The notes under the pieces were generated by a model, which was not told the DNA's origin, did no database searches, and saw only the letters and a list, made by a program, of their open reading frames with translations. Below are positions 54,698 to 62,750 of a stretch of DNA of 64,000 nucleotides, in pieces; within the stretch, counting starts at the first letter, position 1, and the number at the start of each line of letters is the position of its first letter. A program made the translations under genes and the position numbers. Location of the stretch: NCBI GenBank assembly GCA_900045905.1, contig FCNS01000037.1, positions 124,001 to 188,000 of the forward strand. Reading direction: 5' to 3'. The stretch is from Clostridiales bacterium CHKCI001. GTDB lineage: Bacteria > Bacillota > Clostridia > Lachnospirales > Lachnospiraceae.

Positions 54698-55306
54698 CTA
54701 CTTACACTTCGACTGATCAAATTCAGGATTAAATGCATAGAAGTTCTTGCTGTCCAAACGTTCCTGAACAATGCGAAGTGCCTCACCGAATCTTTGGAAA
54801 TGTACAATTTCACGTTGTCTTAAGAAACGGATTGGATCACATATTTCTGGATCTTTTATAAGTCGAAGGATATTGTCATAGGTGGTTCTAGCCTTCTGTT
54901 CCGCTGCCAGATCCTCGAACAGATCAGTAATTACATCGCCTTTGGATTGAAATTCACATGCATTAAATGGAATTCCTCCCGCAGCCTGTGGCCAAAGTGC
55001 GGTTGTATGATCCACATAATATTTGTCAAATCCTGATTCCTTAATTTCTTCTATACTAAGATTTCTTGTTAGTTGATATACAATTGCAGAGATCATCTCC
55101 ATGTGAGCTAATTCTTCTGTACCAATATCGGTTAGAAGTGCCTTACACTCTGCATATGGCATTGTATAGCGCTGTGAGAGATATCTCATAGAAGCTGCCA
55201 ATTCGCCATCTGGACCTCCAAATTGACTTATAATTACTTGAGCCAATTGTGGATTTGGCTGTGAGATTTTTACTGGATATTGTAATCGCTTTTCATAGTT
55301 CCACAT
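54698..55306 (-). CDS. cotJC: spore coat protein CotJC (manganese catalase family)
   Basis: 202 aa; start at 55306 (MWNYEKRLQYPVKI) with AGGAGG, overlapping the cotJB stop as TGATG. It is a ferritin-like di-manganese protein: helices with ELAASMRYLSQRYTMP, TEELAHMEMISAI (Glu and His ligands), DVITDLFEDLAAEQKARTTY and RQREIVHFQRFGEAL carry the usual metal-binding Glu/His set. A coat component expressed in the mother cell in Bacillus; catalase activity is plausible for the family. Confidence 0.95.
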   Translation of the reverse strand: MWNYEKRLQYPVKISQPNPQLAQVIISQFGGPDGELAASMRYLSQRYTMPYAECKALLTDIGTEELAHMEMISAIVYQLTRNLSIEEIKESGFDKYYVDHTTALWPQAAGGIPFNACEFQSKGDVITDLFEDLAAEQKARTTYDNILRLIKDPEICDPIRFLRQREIVHFQRFGEALRIVQERLDSKNFYAFNPEFDQSKCK

Positions 55307-55569
55307 CAGCAGTTCCCTCCTTTTTCCCATGGCCATGGTTCATGAACCCAGTGCCAGTGTTCACAAGCCTCTACTTGATCGTTCTGAAGTGGTTCAAACT
55401 TTTCTTGATATGCTTTTAACGCTTCTTTTCTCATTTTTGCACATTTTTTATAATAGCATAATGCTTCTTCATCACAAGGATGGGTATCAAGGAATAAAAC
55501 GGCTTCATCTAATGCAAAGCTCGCTTCGTTTAACTGGTTCATTAAAGTTTCTTTTTCACTCATTGACAT
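55306..55569 (-). CDS. cotJB: spore coat protein CotJB
   Basis: 87 aa helical protein. Start at 55569 (MSMSEKE), AAGGAGG just upstream. Typical CotJB features: LNEASFALDEAVLFLDTHPC and DEEALCYYKKCAKMRKEALK, followed by YQEKFEPLQNDQVEACEHWH and a Trp/Pro-rich end (WVHEPWPWEKG). It overlaps cotJA by 10 nt and cotJC by 1 nt, so the three genes are translationally coupled. Confidence 0.93.
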   Translation of the reverse strand: MSMSEKETLMNQLNEASFALDEAVLFLDTHPCDEEALCYYKKCAKMRKEALKAYQEKFEPLQNDQVEACEHWHWVHEPWPWEKGGNC

Positions 55570-56393
55570 CCGCACCTCCTTGCGCAAAATCCAATTTCAA
55601 ATGGTTTATCCAACTCTTTAAAAATTGTTCCTGTCTCAAATCCATCTCTCATATCATTTACCATTCGAAAACATTGCCACGGAACATAACCCATACCAAC
55701 TGGACTATTCTTCCATTCATCTTTTTTGCATGGATAGCAACTATTGTCTTCCCCTTTATCACAGTCCTTTTTCATTTTATTACAGTCACAATCGGAACGA
55801 TTTGAATTATTTTCATCTCTTTTACAGTTATTTCCTGTTCTTTCACAACCACAGCCATTTCTTTCCTTTGCACAGTGGTTTCTCATTCTTCCACATCCGC
55901 ATCCATTCTCTGTTCTTGTATTATTATTTCCTGACCTATTACATCCACAACCATTCTCTGTTCTTGTATTATTATTTCCTGATCTATCACATCCACAGCC
56001 ATTTTCTGTTCTTGTATTATTATTTCCTGATCTATTACATCCACAGCCATTTTCTGTTCTTGTATTGTTGTTTTCTGATCTGTTGCATCCACAGCTATTT
56101 TCCATTCTTGTATTATTATTTCCTGATCTATTACATCCACAGCCATTTTCTGTTCTTGTATTGTTATTTTCTGTTCTGTTACATCCACAGCTATTTTCCA
56201 TTCTTGTATTGTTATTTCCTAATCTGCCACATCCGCAGCGACTCTCCATATTTGCGCAATTACAATCCTTTTTCTCATCTTTCAAACAGGAATCATTTAT
56301 ATTTGAACCAGAACGCATCCCTCTGCGCTCCATCTGCACAGAACGATTACGATACATCCTGTTATTATTTCTTCTTGCATAATAACATTCCAT
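55560..56393 (-). CDS. cotJA: CotJA-type spore coat protein with Cys-rich tandem-repeat extension
   Basis: 277 aa, three to four times the usual CotJA length. The C-terminal about 50 residues are CotJA (MGYVPWQCFRMVNDMRDGFE and TGTIFKELDKPFEIG). Upstream is an Asn/Cys/Gly-rich array of 16-residue units (NNNTRTENGCGCNRSG), seven close copies at about residues 60-171 and a degenerate eighth, flanked by further CxC motifs. The N-terminus (MECYYARRNNNRMYRNR) is basic. The cysteines suggest disulfide cross-linking or metal binding in the coat. Start at 56393 with AAGGAA; a SigK-like promoter lies upstream. First gene of cotJA-cotJB-cotJC-sod. Confidence 0.88.
   Translation of the reverse strand: MECYYARRNNNRMYRNRSVQMERRGMRSGSNINDSCLKDEKKDCNCANMESRCGCGRLGNNNTRMENSCGCNRTENNNTRTENGCGCNRSGNNNTRMENSCGCNRSENNNTRTENGCGCNRSGNNNTRTENGCGCDRSGNNNTRTENGCGCNRSGNNNTRTENGCGCGRMRNHCAKERNGCGCERTGNNCKRDENNSNRSDCDCNKMKKDCDKGEDNSCYPCKKDEWKNSPVGMGYVPWQCFRMVNDMRDGFETGTIFKELDKPFEIGFCARRCGCQ
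55881..56216. repeat. 48-bp coding tandem repeat inside the cotJA-like gene
   Basis: Seven close in-frame 48-bp units encode the 16-residue Cys-rich repeat. Units alternate between an NSCGC and an NGCGC form at the start of the array, suggesting an older 96-bp duplication. Length variation by slippage or unequal crossover is expected and would keep the reading frame. Confidence 0.9.
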
Positions 56394-56424
56394 CTTTTCA
56401 TTCCTTCTTTTCTTCTTTTCTCTA

Positions 56425-56452
56425 TATTGTATGAGAAGAACTTCTTTTGGTG
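56425..56452 (-). promoter_or_regulatory. mother-cell sigma (SigK/SigE-type) promoter of the cotJ operon
   Basis: On the minus strand CATACAATA (56425-56433) fits both the SigE CATACANT and SigK CATAnnnTA -10 boxes. CACC (56449-56452), 15 nt upstream, fits the SigK -35. It lies about 40 nt before the start codon. Confidence 0.55.
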
Positions 56453-56577
56453 CGAAGTTTCTTTGCTCTATTTCTCACTTACTTGAAAATCTAATCATAT
56501 TTTTTACATTTTTGTTCCCTTTTTTTTACTTTTCTTGTGAAAAGCAAATAAACTTTACATCTATTCATTTTACTGTC

Positions 56578-56606
56578 TTGTCAGTTGTTAATTTTTACTG
56601 TATAAT
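56578..56606 (+). promoter_or_regulatory. sigma-A promoter of nadABC with a possible repressor site
   Basis: -35 TTGTCA (56578-56583), 17-nt spacer, -10 TATAAT (56601-56606). The near-palindrome ACTGTCTTGTCAGT (about 56572-56585) covers the -35 box and is a candidate site for the NiaR-type repressor encoded after nadC. A 7-bp stem GAATAAG/CTTATTC follows in the 5' UTR. Confidence 0.75.
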
Positions 56607-56696
56607 TCCTGTAATATTGAATAAGGCTTATCGTCTTATTCATTTAAGAAGAGTTTAAGAAGGGAGGACGGCCTTTTTCGATTGGCCGTATTAATT

Positions 56697-57605
56697 ATGA
56701 ATTCACTAATGGAACAAATCCAACAGTTAAAAAAAGAAAAAAATGCCATTATTATGGCACATTACTATGTTCCTGATGAGGTACAGGCAATTGCTGACTA
56801 TATCGGTGATTCCTTTTATTTAAGTAAAATTGCTACTAAGGTAAAAGAAGATACCATTGTATTTTGTGGTGTTTCTTTTATGGGAGAAAGTGCCAAGATT
56901 TTAAATCCATCTAAGACTGTCCTTCTCCCAGATATAACCGCAGACTGTCCAATGGCTCATATGGCAGACATTGATACAATTCAACGAATTAAATCAGAAT
57001 ATAAAGATGTAGCAGTTGTCTGTTATATCAATTCGACAGCCGAATTAAAATCATACTCCGATGTCTGTGTAACTTCTTCTAATGCAATTGCAATCGTAAA
57101 AGCACTGCCAAATAAAAATATCTTCTTTATCCCAGATCAAAACCTGGCACATTATGTAGCAACACAGGTTCCAGAAAAACATTTTATATTCAATGATGGA
57201 TATTGTCCAATTCATAAAGATATTACGGTCAGCGACGTAACAACCGCCAAGCGTCTTCATCCTGATGCGGAATTTTTAGTTCATCCTGAATGCCCACCTG
57301 ATGTACTAGCCTATGCCGATATGATTGGAAGCACATCAGAAATCATTGATTATGCTTCTAAAAGTACCAAAAATGAATTTATTATCGGAACAGAGGCTGG
57401 AGTCTTATACGAATTAAAACAAAAAAATCCAAATAAAACATTCTATACTGTAACCAATCACCAATGCTGCACGGATATGAAAAAAGTAACGTTGGAAAAA
57501 ATCCGAGATGTATTACTTTCTTATAATGGAAATGTAGAGGTTAGTGACGAGCTTCGTCATACTGCTCATTTGCCATTAAACCGTATGTTAGAATTAGCGA
57601 AATAA
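56697..57605 (+). CDS. nadA: quinolinate synthase
   Basis: 302 aa 4Fe-4S enzyme making quinolinate from iminoaspartate and DHAP. Motifs are IIMAHYYVPDEVQAIADYIG, a cluster Cys in VFCGVSFMGES, PDQNLAHYVA, HPECPPDVLAYADMIGSTSE and the last Cys region in VTNHQCCTDMKKVTLEKI. The start is set at the ATG at 56697. The strong GGGAGG site lies about 30 nt upstream, but an ACGGCC/GGCCGT hairpin between them could bring it close; a TTG at 56682 is the alternative. First gene of nadA-nadB-nadC. Confidence 0.95.
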   Translation: MNSLMEQIQQLKKEKNAIIMAHYYVPDEVQAIADYIGDSFYLSKIATKVKEDTIVFCGVSFMGESAKILNPSKTVLLPDITADCPMAHMADIDTIQRIKSEYKDVAVVCYINSTAELKSYSDVCVTSSNAIAIVKALPNKNIFFIPDQNLAHYVATQVPEKHFIFNDGYCPIHKDITVSDVTTAKRLHPDAEFLVHPECPPDVLAYADMIGSTSEIIDYASKSTKNEFIIGTEAGVLYELKQKNPNKTFYTVTNHQCCTDMKKVTLEKIRDVLLSYNGNVEVSDELRHTAHLPLNRMLELAK

Positions 57606-57666
57606 AAAATAAATTTCCAAATACATAAAAATTTGTGTCATAATTACTGCACATTAGGAGGAGAAA

Positions 57667-58986
57667 ATGGAAAACCAAAAAACAGATGTTGTTATTGTAG
57701 GAAGTGGTGTTGCTGGTTTATACTGTGCATTGAACCTTCCAAGAGATAAAAACATTTTAATGATTACAAAAGAAGATGTGGAAAGTAGTGATTCCTTTCT
57801 CGCTCAGGGAGGAATCTGTGTTTTACGAGATGATTCCGACTATGATAGTTTTATGGAAGACACATTAAAAGCTGGTCATTACAAAAACCGCAGAGAATCG
57901 GTTGATATTATGATCCGCTCTTCCAGAGAAACGATTCAAGATCTCATTCAATATGGAGTAGAATTTACAAAAGAAAATGGAAAAGAAGTTTATACAAGAG
58001 AAGGCGCCCATTCCAAACCTCGTATTTTATTCCATGAAGACATTACAGGTAAAGAAATTACAAGTAAGCTATTGACTCAGGTGAAAAAACTTGATAATGT
58101 TACCATTATGGAGTATTGTACTATGGTTGATCTAATCTGCCAAAATAATCGCTGTGCTGGTATTTTAGTACGGGATAAAGAGGGCCATTTCTTTACGATT
58201 GAAGCTTGCTATACATTATTGGCATGTGGTGGTGTAGGTGGATTATATAAACATTCTACCAATTTCCGTCACTTAACAGGAGACGCACTTGCTATCTGCT
58301 TAAAACACAAGATTGAATTGGAACATATTGATTATGTCCAAATTCATCCAACTACATTATACTCCACAAAACCTGGTCGTCGCTTTCTAATTTCAGAATC
58401 TGTACGTGGAGAAGGAGCCTTACTGTATAATAAAAATGGGGAACGTTTTGCCAATGAACTGCTGCCTCGTGATGCACTAACCAAAGAAATTCGTAAGCAA
58501 ATGGCCATCGATCAAATGCCTTATGTACATTTATCTATGGTTCCACTTGGAAAAGAAACGATTTTAAACCATTTTCCAAATATTTACCAGCATTGTTTGG
58601 AAGAAGGTTATGATGTAACAAAAGAACCAATTCCTGTCGTTCCTGCACAGCATTATTTTATGGGAGGCATCCATGTAGATGCATTTAGCAAAACCACTAT
58701 GGATATGCTTTATGCTGCCGGAGAGACAAGCTGCAATGGCGTTCATGGAGCAAATCGTCTTGCCAGTAATTCTTTATTGGAAAGTCTTGTATTCGCCAAA
58801 CGTGCAGCACAGCAAATGACAGAACAATTTCCAGAATCCATGGAACAGCTTCCAGAACACATTCAATTTAATAAGCTTGTCGGATCACTTAATATGAAGG
58901 AATATAATGATGTAGAATTACTTCAGCAGCAATATAAAACGATGATTTTAGAGGAAATGGAAAGGGAGAAAAACTCAGATGAATAA
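57667..58986 (+). CDS. nadB: L-aspartate oxidase
   Basis: 439 aa FAD enzyme oxidising aspartate to iminoaspartate. Dinucleotide motif VVIVGSGVAGLYCALNL, SFLAQGGICVLRDDSD, HEDITGKEITSKLL, EHIDYVQIHPTTLY, GEGALLYNKNGERFANELLP and GETSCNGVHGANRLASNSLL are all diagnostic. About 90 residues shorter than E. coli NadB, lacking the C-terminal helical domain, as is common in Clostridia. Start at 57667 with GGAGGAG. It overlaps nadC by 8 nt. Confidence 0.95.
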   Translation: MENQKTDVVIVGSGVAGLYCALNLPRDKNILMITKEDVESSDSFLAQGGICVLRDDSDYDSFMEDTLKAGHYKNRRESVDIMIRSSRETIQDLIQYGVEFTKENGKEVYTREGAHSKPRILFHEDITGKEITSKLLTQVKKLDNVTIMEYCTMVDLICQNNRCAGILVRDKEGHFFTIEACYTLLACGGVGGLYKHSTNFRHLTGDALAICLKHKIELEHIDYVQIHPTTLYSTKPGRRFLISESVRGEGALLYNKNGERFANELLPRDALTKEIRKQMAIDQMPYVHLSMVPLGKETILNHFPNIYQHCLEEGYDVTKEPIPVVPAQHYFMGGIHVDAFSKTTMDMLYAAGETSCNGVHGANRLASNSLLESLVFAKRAAQQMTEQFPESMEQLPEHIQFNKLVGSLNMKEYNDVELLQQQYKTMILEEMEREKNSDE

Positions 58987-59830
58987 CATTACAATGAAAT
59001 TAAATGCCGATCATTTGATTTTACAAGCATTAGAAGAAGATATCACAAGTGAAGACATTACTACCAATGCAGTTATGCGTACATATCAGCTTGGAACCGT
59101 TCAATTAATCTGTAAACAGGACGGTGTGATCGCTGGATTAGAAGTATTTGCAAGAACCTTTCAACTATTAGATCCAGAAGTAACCGTAACCTTCTATGTG
59201 AAAGATGGAGACTGTGTCACCAATAAACAAGTTCTGGCCGATGTAACGGGAGACATTCGGGTACTTCTTTCGGGAGAACGCACTGCATTAAACTATTTAC
59301 AGCGGATGAGTGGAATCGCTACTTATACTCGTTCCATTGCGGATTTATTAAAAGGAAGCAAAACCAAATTGTTGGATACAAGAAAAACAACCCCAAATAT
59401 GCGTGTATTTGAGAAATATGCAGTAAAAGTTGGCGGTGGATACAACCATCGTTACAATTTATCGGATGGAATTTTATTAAAAGACAACCACATTGGTGCG
59501 GCTGGAGGAGTAAAAAAAGCCATCACAATGGCTAAGGAATATGCACCATTTGTACGTAAAATTGAAGTCGAAGTGGAAACTATGGAGATGGTAAAAGAAG
59601 CAATTGAAGCAGGTGCAGATATTATTATGCTCGACAATATGACTCCAGAAATGATGAAAGATGCGGTTTCTTATATTAATGGAAGAGCAGAAACCGAATG
59701 TTCTGGTAATGTAACCAAAGAAAATGTGACCCGTCTCGTAGATATCGGTGTTGATTATATTTCCAGTGGTGCCTTGACTCATTCCGCTCCAATTTTGGAC
59801 GTCTCCTTAAAAAATCTCCATGCAATTTAA
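58979..59830 (+). CDS. nadC: nicotinate-nucleotide pyrophosphorylase (carboxylating)
   Basis: 283 aa. Converts quinolinate and PRPP to nicotinate mononucleotide. Seen are EEDITSEDITTNAV, SGERTALNYLQRMSGIATYT, LLDTRKTTPNMRVFEKYAVK, GGGYNHRYNLSDGILLKDNH and the C-terminal DNMTPEMMKDAV and VDYISSGALTHS. Translationally coupled to nadB. The last codons (GCAATTTAA) are the edge of repeat family 3, copy b. Confidence 0.96.
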   Translation: MNNITMKLNADHLILQALEEDITSEDITTNAVMRTYQLGTVQLICKQDGVIAGLEVFARTFQLLDPEVTVTFYVKDGDCVTNKQVLADVTGDIRVLLSGERTALNYLQRMSGIATYTRSIADLLKGSKTKLLDTRKTTPNMRVFEKYAVKVGGGYNHRYNLSDGILLKDNHIGAAGGVKKAITMAKEYAPFVRKIEVEVETMEMVKEAIEAGADIIMLDNMTPEMMKDAVSYINGRAETECSGNVTKENVTRLVDIGVDYISSGALTHSAPILDVSLKNLHAI

Positions 59831-59989
59831 CCGAATCAAGGAATTCCCCTGCTTTGATTGCGAAAATCAATAAACAGTGGGTGGGGACTTACTTGTCTCA
59901 GGAGGAGTACAAGCCCCTTCTGAGAAGCCACGTAGTGGCTATTCGGTTATGAACACGTAGCGAAGCGGATTGCGAATATCCGCTTGACT
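59821..59989 (+). repeat. dispersed repeat family 3, copy b (starts in the nadC stop region)
   Basis: GCAATTTAACCGAATCAAGG at the nadC end is shared with the end of the M24 peptidase gene. AACCGAAT pairs perfectly with ATTCGGTT at 59941-59948. Between them this copy carries about 95 nt not present in copy a, with stems AGCCAC/GTGGCT and CTCAGgAGG/CCTtCTGAG. It ends with the shared core GTAGCGAAGCGGATTGCGAA and the stem AGCGGAT/ATCCGCT plus a T-run, so it could also terminate nadABC. Confidence 0.75.
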
Positions 59990-60033
59990 TTTATTATTCT
60001 AAAATTTGTGGCAAAAGGAGGTTTCAATCAATT

Positions 60034-60543
60034 ATGAATGGAGTAGAACGCAGGCAAGAAATCTTGAAACGAATTCAAGACAGTTCTTCCCCTATTTCTG
60101 GTACTGAGTTGGCAAAATCCTTTCATGTTAGCCGACAAATTATTGTACAAGATATCGCATTACTGCGTGCAACTGATGCCAACATTTTATCCACAAATAA
60201 GGGATATATTTATAACTCTTCAATTCGTGCGGTTCGCACATTTTATGTTTGCCACCCGAACGAAGCTATTCTAGATGAGTTAAATACAATTGTGGATTTT
60301 GGCGGAAATATTATCGATGTATTTGTGGCACATCAAGTCTATGGACAGCTCCGAGCAGAATTAAATATCAATACAAGAAAAAAAGCCATAGATTTTGCAA
60401 ATAATATAAAAAATGGTCATTCCACGCCTTTAAATAACATTACATCTGGCTATCACTATCATACTGTAGCAGCTGATTCCGAACAGACACTAGATTTAAT
60501 TGAAGAAGAACTAAGAAAAAAACATTATCTTGTCTCTGAATAA
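60034..60543 (+). CDS. niaR: NiaR-type repressor of NAD synthesis (HTH + 3H domain)
   Basis: 169 aa. N-terminal winged helix (RRQEILKRIQDSSSPISGTE then LAKSFHVSRQIIVQDIALLR) and C-terminal 3H domain (about 80-165) with the three histidine motifs around VAHQVYGQL, NGHSTPLNNITSGYHYHTV. NiaR/YrxA proteins bind nicotinate and repress nad genes. Position directly after nadC supports this. Start at 60034 with AAAGGAGG. Confidence 0.92.
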   Translation: MNGVERRQEILKRIQDSSSPISGTELAKSFHVSRQIIVQDIALLRATDANILSTNKGYIYNSSIRAVRTFYVCHPNEAILDELNTIVDFGGNIIDVFVAHQVYGQLRAELNINTRKKAIDFANNIKNGHSTPLNNITSGYHYHTVAADSEQTLDLIEEELRKKHYLVSE

Positions 60544-60576
60544 AAATAAAAGAATCTTATGTTATAGGAGGGCACA

Positions 60577-61098
60577 ATGGAAATTAAAACAAAACGACTT
60601 GTATTAAAACCTCTCGGAGTACAATATTTAAACAGCGTTTTTCAATACGCCTCTGATTTTGACACAACTAAATTTATGGTCTATTTACCATCTGAAACAA
60701 TCGAAGAAACCTTGGATTTCTTGCAGAAAGCTGAGAAAGAATGGCAGAAAGAAAAACCTGCATTCTATGAATTTGCAATTTTATTCGATAAAAAACATAT
60801 CGGTGCAGTATCTTTATACTTAGATGATAGCAGAACAGAAGGTGAATTTGGATGGATTATTGACAAAGCATATTGGAATCAAGGTATTACAACAGAGGCA
60901 GCAAAAGCATTGTTCGATTTCGCTGTTAATCATCTTCACATAAAACATTTCATCGCCCATTGTGATGCAGAAAATACTGGCTCCTATCGAGTCATGGAGA
61001 AACTTGGAATGAAACGAACAGCGATAAATGAAGGCAGAAAAAACCGTTCTTCTGACGAGAATCGCAGAGAATATCAATATGAATTAATAATAGGGTGA
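60577..61098 (+). CDS. GNAT-family N-acetyltransferase (RimJ/RimL-like)
   Basis: 173 aa. Begins with the RimL-type TKRLVLKPLG. The acetyl-CoA binding segment is EFGWIIDKAYWNQGITTEAA followed by KALFDFAVNHLHIKHF, and the end has CDAENTGSYRVMEKLGMKRT. Related enzymes acetylate N-termini of ribosomal proteins or small molecules; the substrate here is unknown. Start at 60577 with GGAGG. It follows niaR by 33 nt and converges with pdxT. Confidence 0.9.
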   Translation: MEIKTKRLVLKPLGVQYLNSVFQYASDFDTTKFMVYLPSETIEETLDFLQKAEKEWQKEKPAFYEFAILFDKKHIGAVSLYLDDSRTEGEFGWIIDKAYWNQGITTEAAKALFDFAVNHLHIKHFIAHCDAENTGSYRVMEKLGMKRTAINEGRKNRSSDENRREYQYELIIG

Positions 61099-61113
61099 AG
61101 GCAGAAAATGCCT

Positions 61114-61695
61114 TCACCTTTTTCCTTTTATTTTATATATTAATTCGCAGAAATATTCATGTACTTTTGTACAATTTGTAACTTCTGGATGGAAGGAAAT
61201 CCCAATTTGATTTTTCCACTGTACTGCCACAATGTTTTGATTTACTTTCGCAAGTACTTCTACACCAGAATCTACTCTTTCAATATATGGAGCCCGAATA
61301 AAATTCATTGGAATTGTTCCAATCTCTTTCATTTGTGCTTCTACACAAAAGCTTCCTAACTGTCTGCCATAGGCGTTACGCTTTACGATAACTGGAAGTG
61401 TTCCAAAATAACTATGTTCATCATTGGACAGCTGTTTTGCAAGTAAAATTAACCCCGCACAAGTTCCAAGCACAGGCAGACCCTGTTCAATTTTTCGCTT
61501 TAATGGATTAAATAAATCCAATTCTTTTAATAATTTTCCCTGTACGGTGCTTTCTCCTCCTGGCAAAATCAATCCATCAAATGAACGCTCCAAATCTGTT
61601 TTCTTTCGGATTTCAAAACATTCCACTCCGATTTTATTCAACATCGTTTCATGTTCGATAAATGCACCCTGTACAGCCAATACTGCAATTACCAT
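61114..61695 (-). CDS. pdxT: pyridoxal 5'-phosphate synthase glutaminase subunit
   Basis: 193 aa class I glutaminase feeding ammonia to PdxS. Triad and motifs: LILPGGESTVQGKLL, nucleophile Cys in VLGTCAGLILLAKQL, AQMKEIGTIPMNFIRAPYIE, and ISFHPEVTNCTKVHEYF with the His/Glu pair. Directly behind pdxS (1-nt gap). Confidence 0.97.
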   Translation of the reverse strand: MVIAVLAVQGAFIEHETMLNKIGVECFEIRKKTDLERSFDGLILPGGESTVQGKLLKELDLFNPLKRKIEQGLPVLGTCAGLILLAKQLSNDEHSYFGTLPVIVKRNAYGRQLGSFCVEAQMKEIGTIPMNFIRAPYIERVDSGVEVLAKVNQNIVAVQWKNQIGISFHPEVTNCTKVHEYFCELIYKIKGKR

Positions 61696-61696
61696 A

Positions 61697-62572
61697 TTAT
61701 TTTCCTCTTTCTGCCATTAAAAGAGCAATTTCATCTTCATTAATTCCAACCATTGCCTCTCCCAAATCTTCGGAAAGCTCTGCAATTAGTTTTGCATCCG
61801 TATAGTTTGTAACTGCTTTTACAATCGCTGCAGCACGCTTTTTTGGATTTCCAGACTTAAAAATACCCGATCCAACAAACACTCCTTCTGCTCCAAGCTG
61901 CATCATTAGTGCGGCATCTGCTGGCGTTGCCACTCCACCTGCTGCAAAATTAACGACTGGTAATCTTCCATTTTCATGCACATATTCCACTAATGCATAT
62001 GGAACTTCCATTTCCTTTGCTGCCTGAAACAGTTCATCCTCTCTCATGGAAGTTAATCTTGCAATTTCTCGATTCATCATCCGCATATGACGAACCGCCT
62101 GCACAATATCTCCAGTTCCTGGCTCTCCTTTTGTCCGAATCATAGAAGCCCCTTCCTGAATCCGTCGAAGTGCCTCTCCCAAATCTTTAGCGCCACATAC
62201 AAACGGAACACGGAACTTCGTTTTATCAATATGATAAACATCATCTGCTGGAGATAATACTTCACTTTCATCAATATAGTCAATTTCAATTGCTTCCAAT
62301 ACCTGTGCTTCTACAAAATGTCCAATTCTACACTTCGCCATAACAGGAATGCTAACTGCCTCCTGAATTCCTTTAATCATTTTCGGATCACTCATTCGAG
62401 AAACCCCTCCAGCTGCACGAATATCGGCTGGAATACGCTCTAATGCCATGACGGCACAGGCTCCTGCCTGTTCTGCAATCTGAGCCTGCTCTGGCGTCGT
62501 AACATCCATAATAACTCCGCCTTTTAACATCTGTGCCAACTGTTTGTTTAATTCATATCTATTGTTTTCCAT
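61697..62572 (-). CDS. pdxS: pyridoxal 5'-phosphate synthase lyase subunit
   Basis: 291 aa. Makes PLP from ribose 5-phosphate, glyceraldehyde 3-phosphate and ammonia. Motifs are [40 protein letters not shown], the Lys of [32 protein letters not shown] and the Lys-rich [16 protein letters not shown]. Start at 62572 (MENNRYEL); another ATG four codons upstream is possible. Promoter with inverted repeats upstream (62634-62668). Confidence 0.97.
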   Translation of the reverse strand: MENNRYELNKQLAQMLKGGVIMDVTTPEQAQIAEQAGACAVMALERIPADIRAAGGVSRMSDPKMIKGIQEAVSIPVMAKCRIGHFVEAQVLEAIEIDYIDESEVLSPADDVYHIDKTKFRVPFVCGAKDLGEALRRIQEGASMIRTKGEPGTGDIVQAVRHMRMMNREIARLTSMREDELFQAAKEMEVPYALVEYVHENGRLPVVNFAAGGVATPADAALMMQLGAEGVFVGSGIFKSGNPKKRAAAIVKAVTNYTDAKLIAELSEDLGEAMVGINEDEIALLMAERGK

Positions 62573-62633
62573 ATTATTCTTCATCCTTCTTCTTACTTTA
62601 GATGATCATCCTTTTATTGTATATACAATGGCC

Positions 62634-62700
62634 ATTATAAAGGCAATCTGGTATTTTATCAAATACCAATTATAACATTTTTATCAATACCAATTTCGTT
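62634..62700 (-). promoter_or_regulatory. pdxST promoter with repeated TTGGTATT operator-like motifs
   Basis: On the minus strand -35 TTGATA (62657-62662), 17-nt spacer, -10 TATAAT (62634-62639). A perfect inverted repeat TGGTATTT-4 nt-AAATACCA (62649-62668) overlaps the -35, and a further direct ATTGGTATTGATAAAAATG copy lies about 24 nt upstream. The arrangement suits a MocR/PdxR-type or other B6-linked regulator. No such gene is in the window. Confidence 0.6.
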
Positions 62701-62750
62701 GCATTGATTTTCCGACCACAGTTTTACTCCATTAAAATTTACATTTTCAC

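Noticed and set aside
55881-56216. Regular 48-bp direct repeats that might suggest a CRISPR array
   Set aside because: Repeats are contiguous, without variable spacers, are multiples of three and lie in frame in the cotJA-like gene; no cas genes nearby.
55625-56434. Long open frames on the plus strand opposite the cotJA-like gene
   Set aside because: They are mirror readings of the in-frame 48-bp repeat; the minus strand has the CotJA domain, ribosome binding site and operon context.
59850-59970. Possible transposase (TnpB-like) 3' remnant inside repeat family 3, copy b
   Set aside because: A short frame can be read through the segment, but there is no recognisable catalytic or zinc motif and nothing upstream; described as a structured repeat instead.
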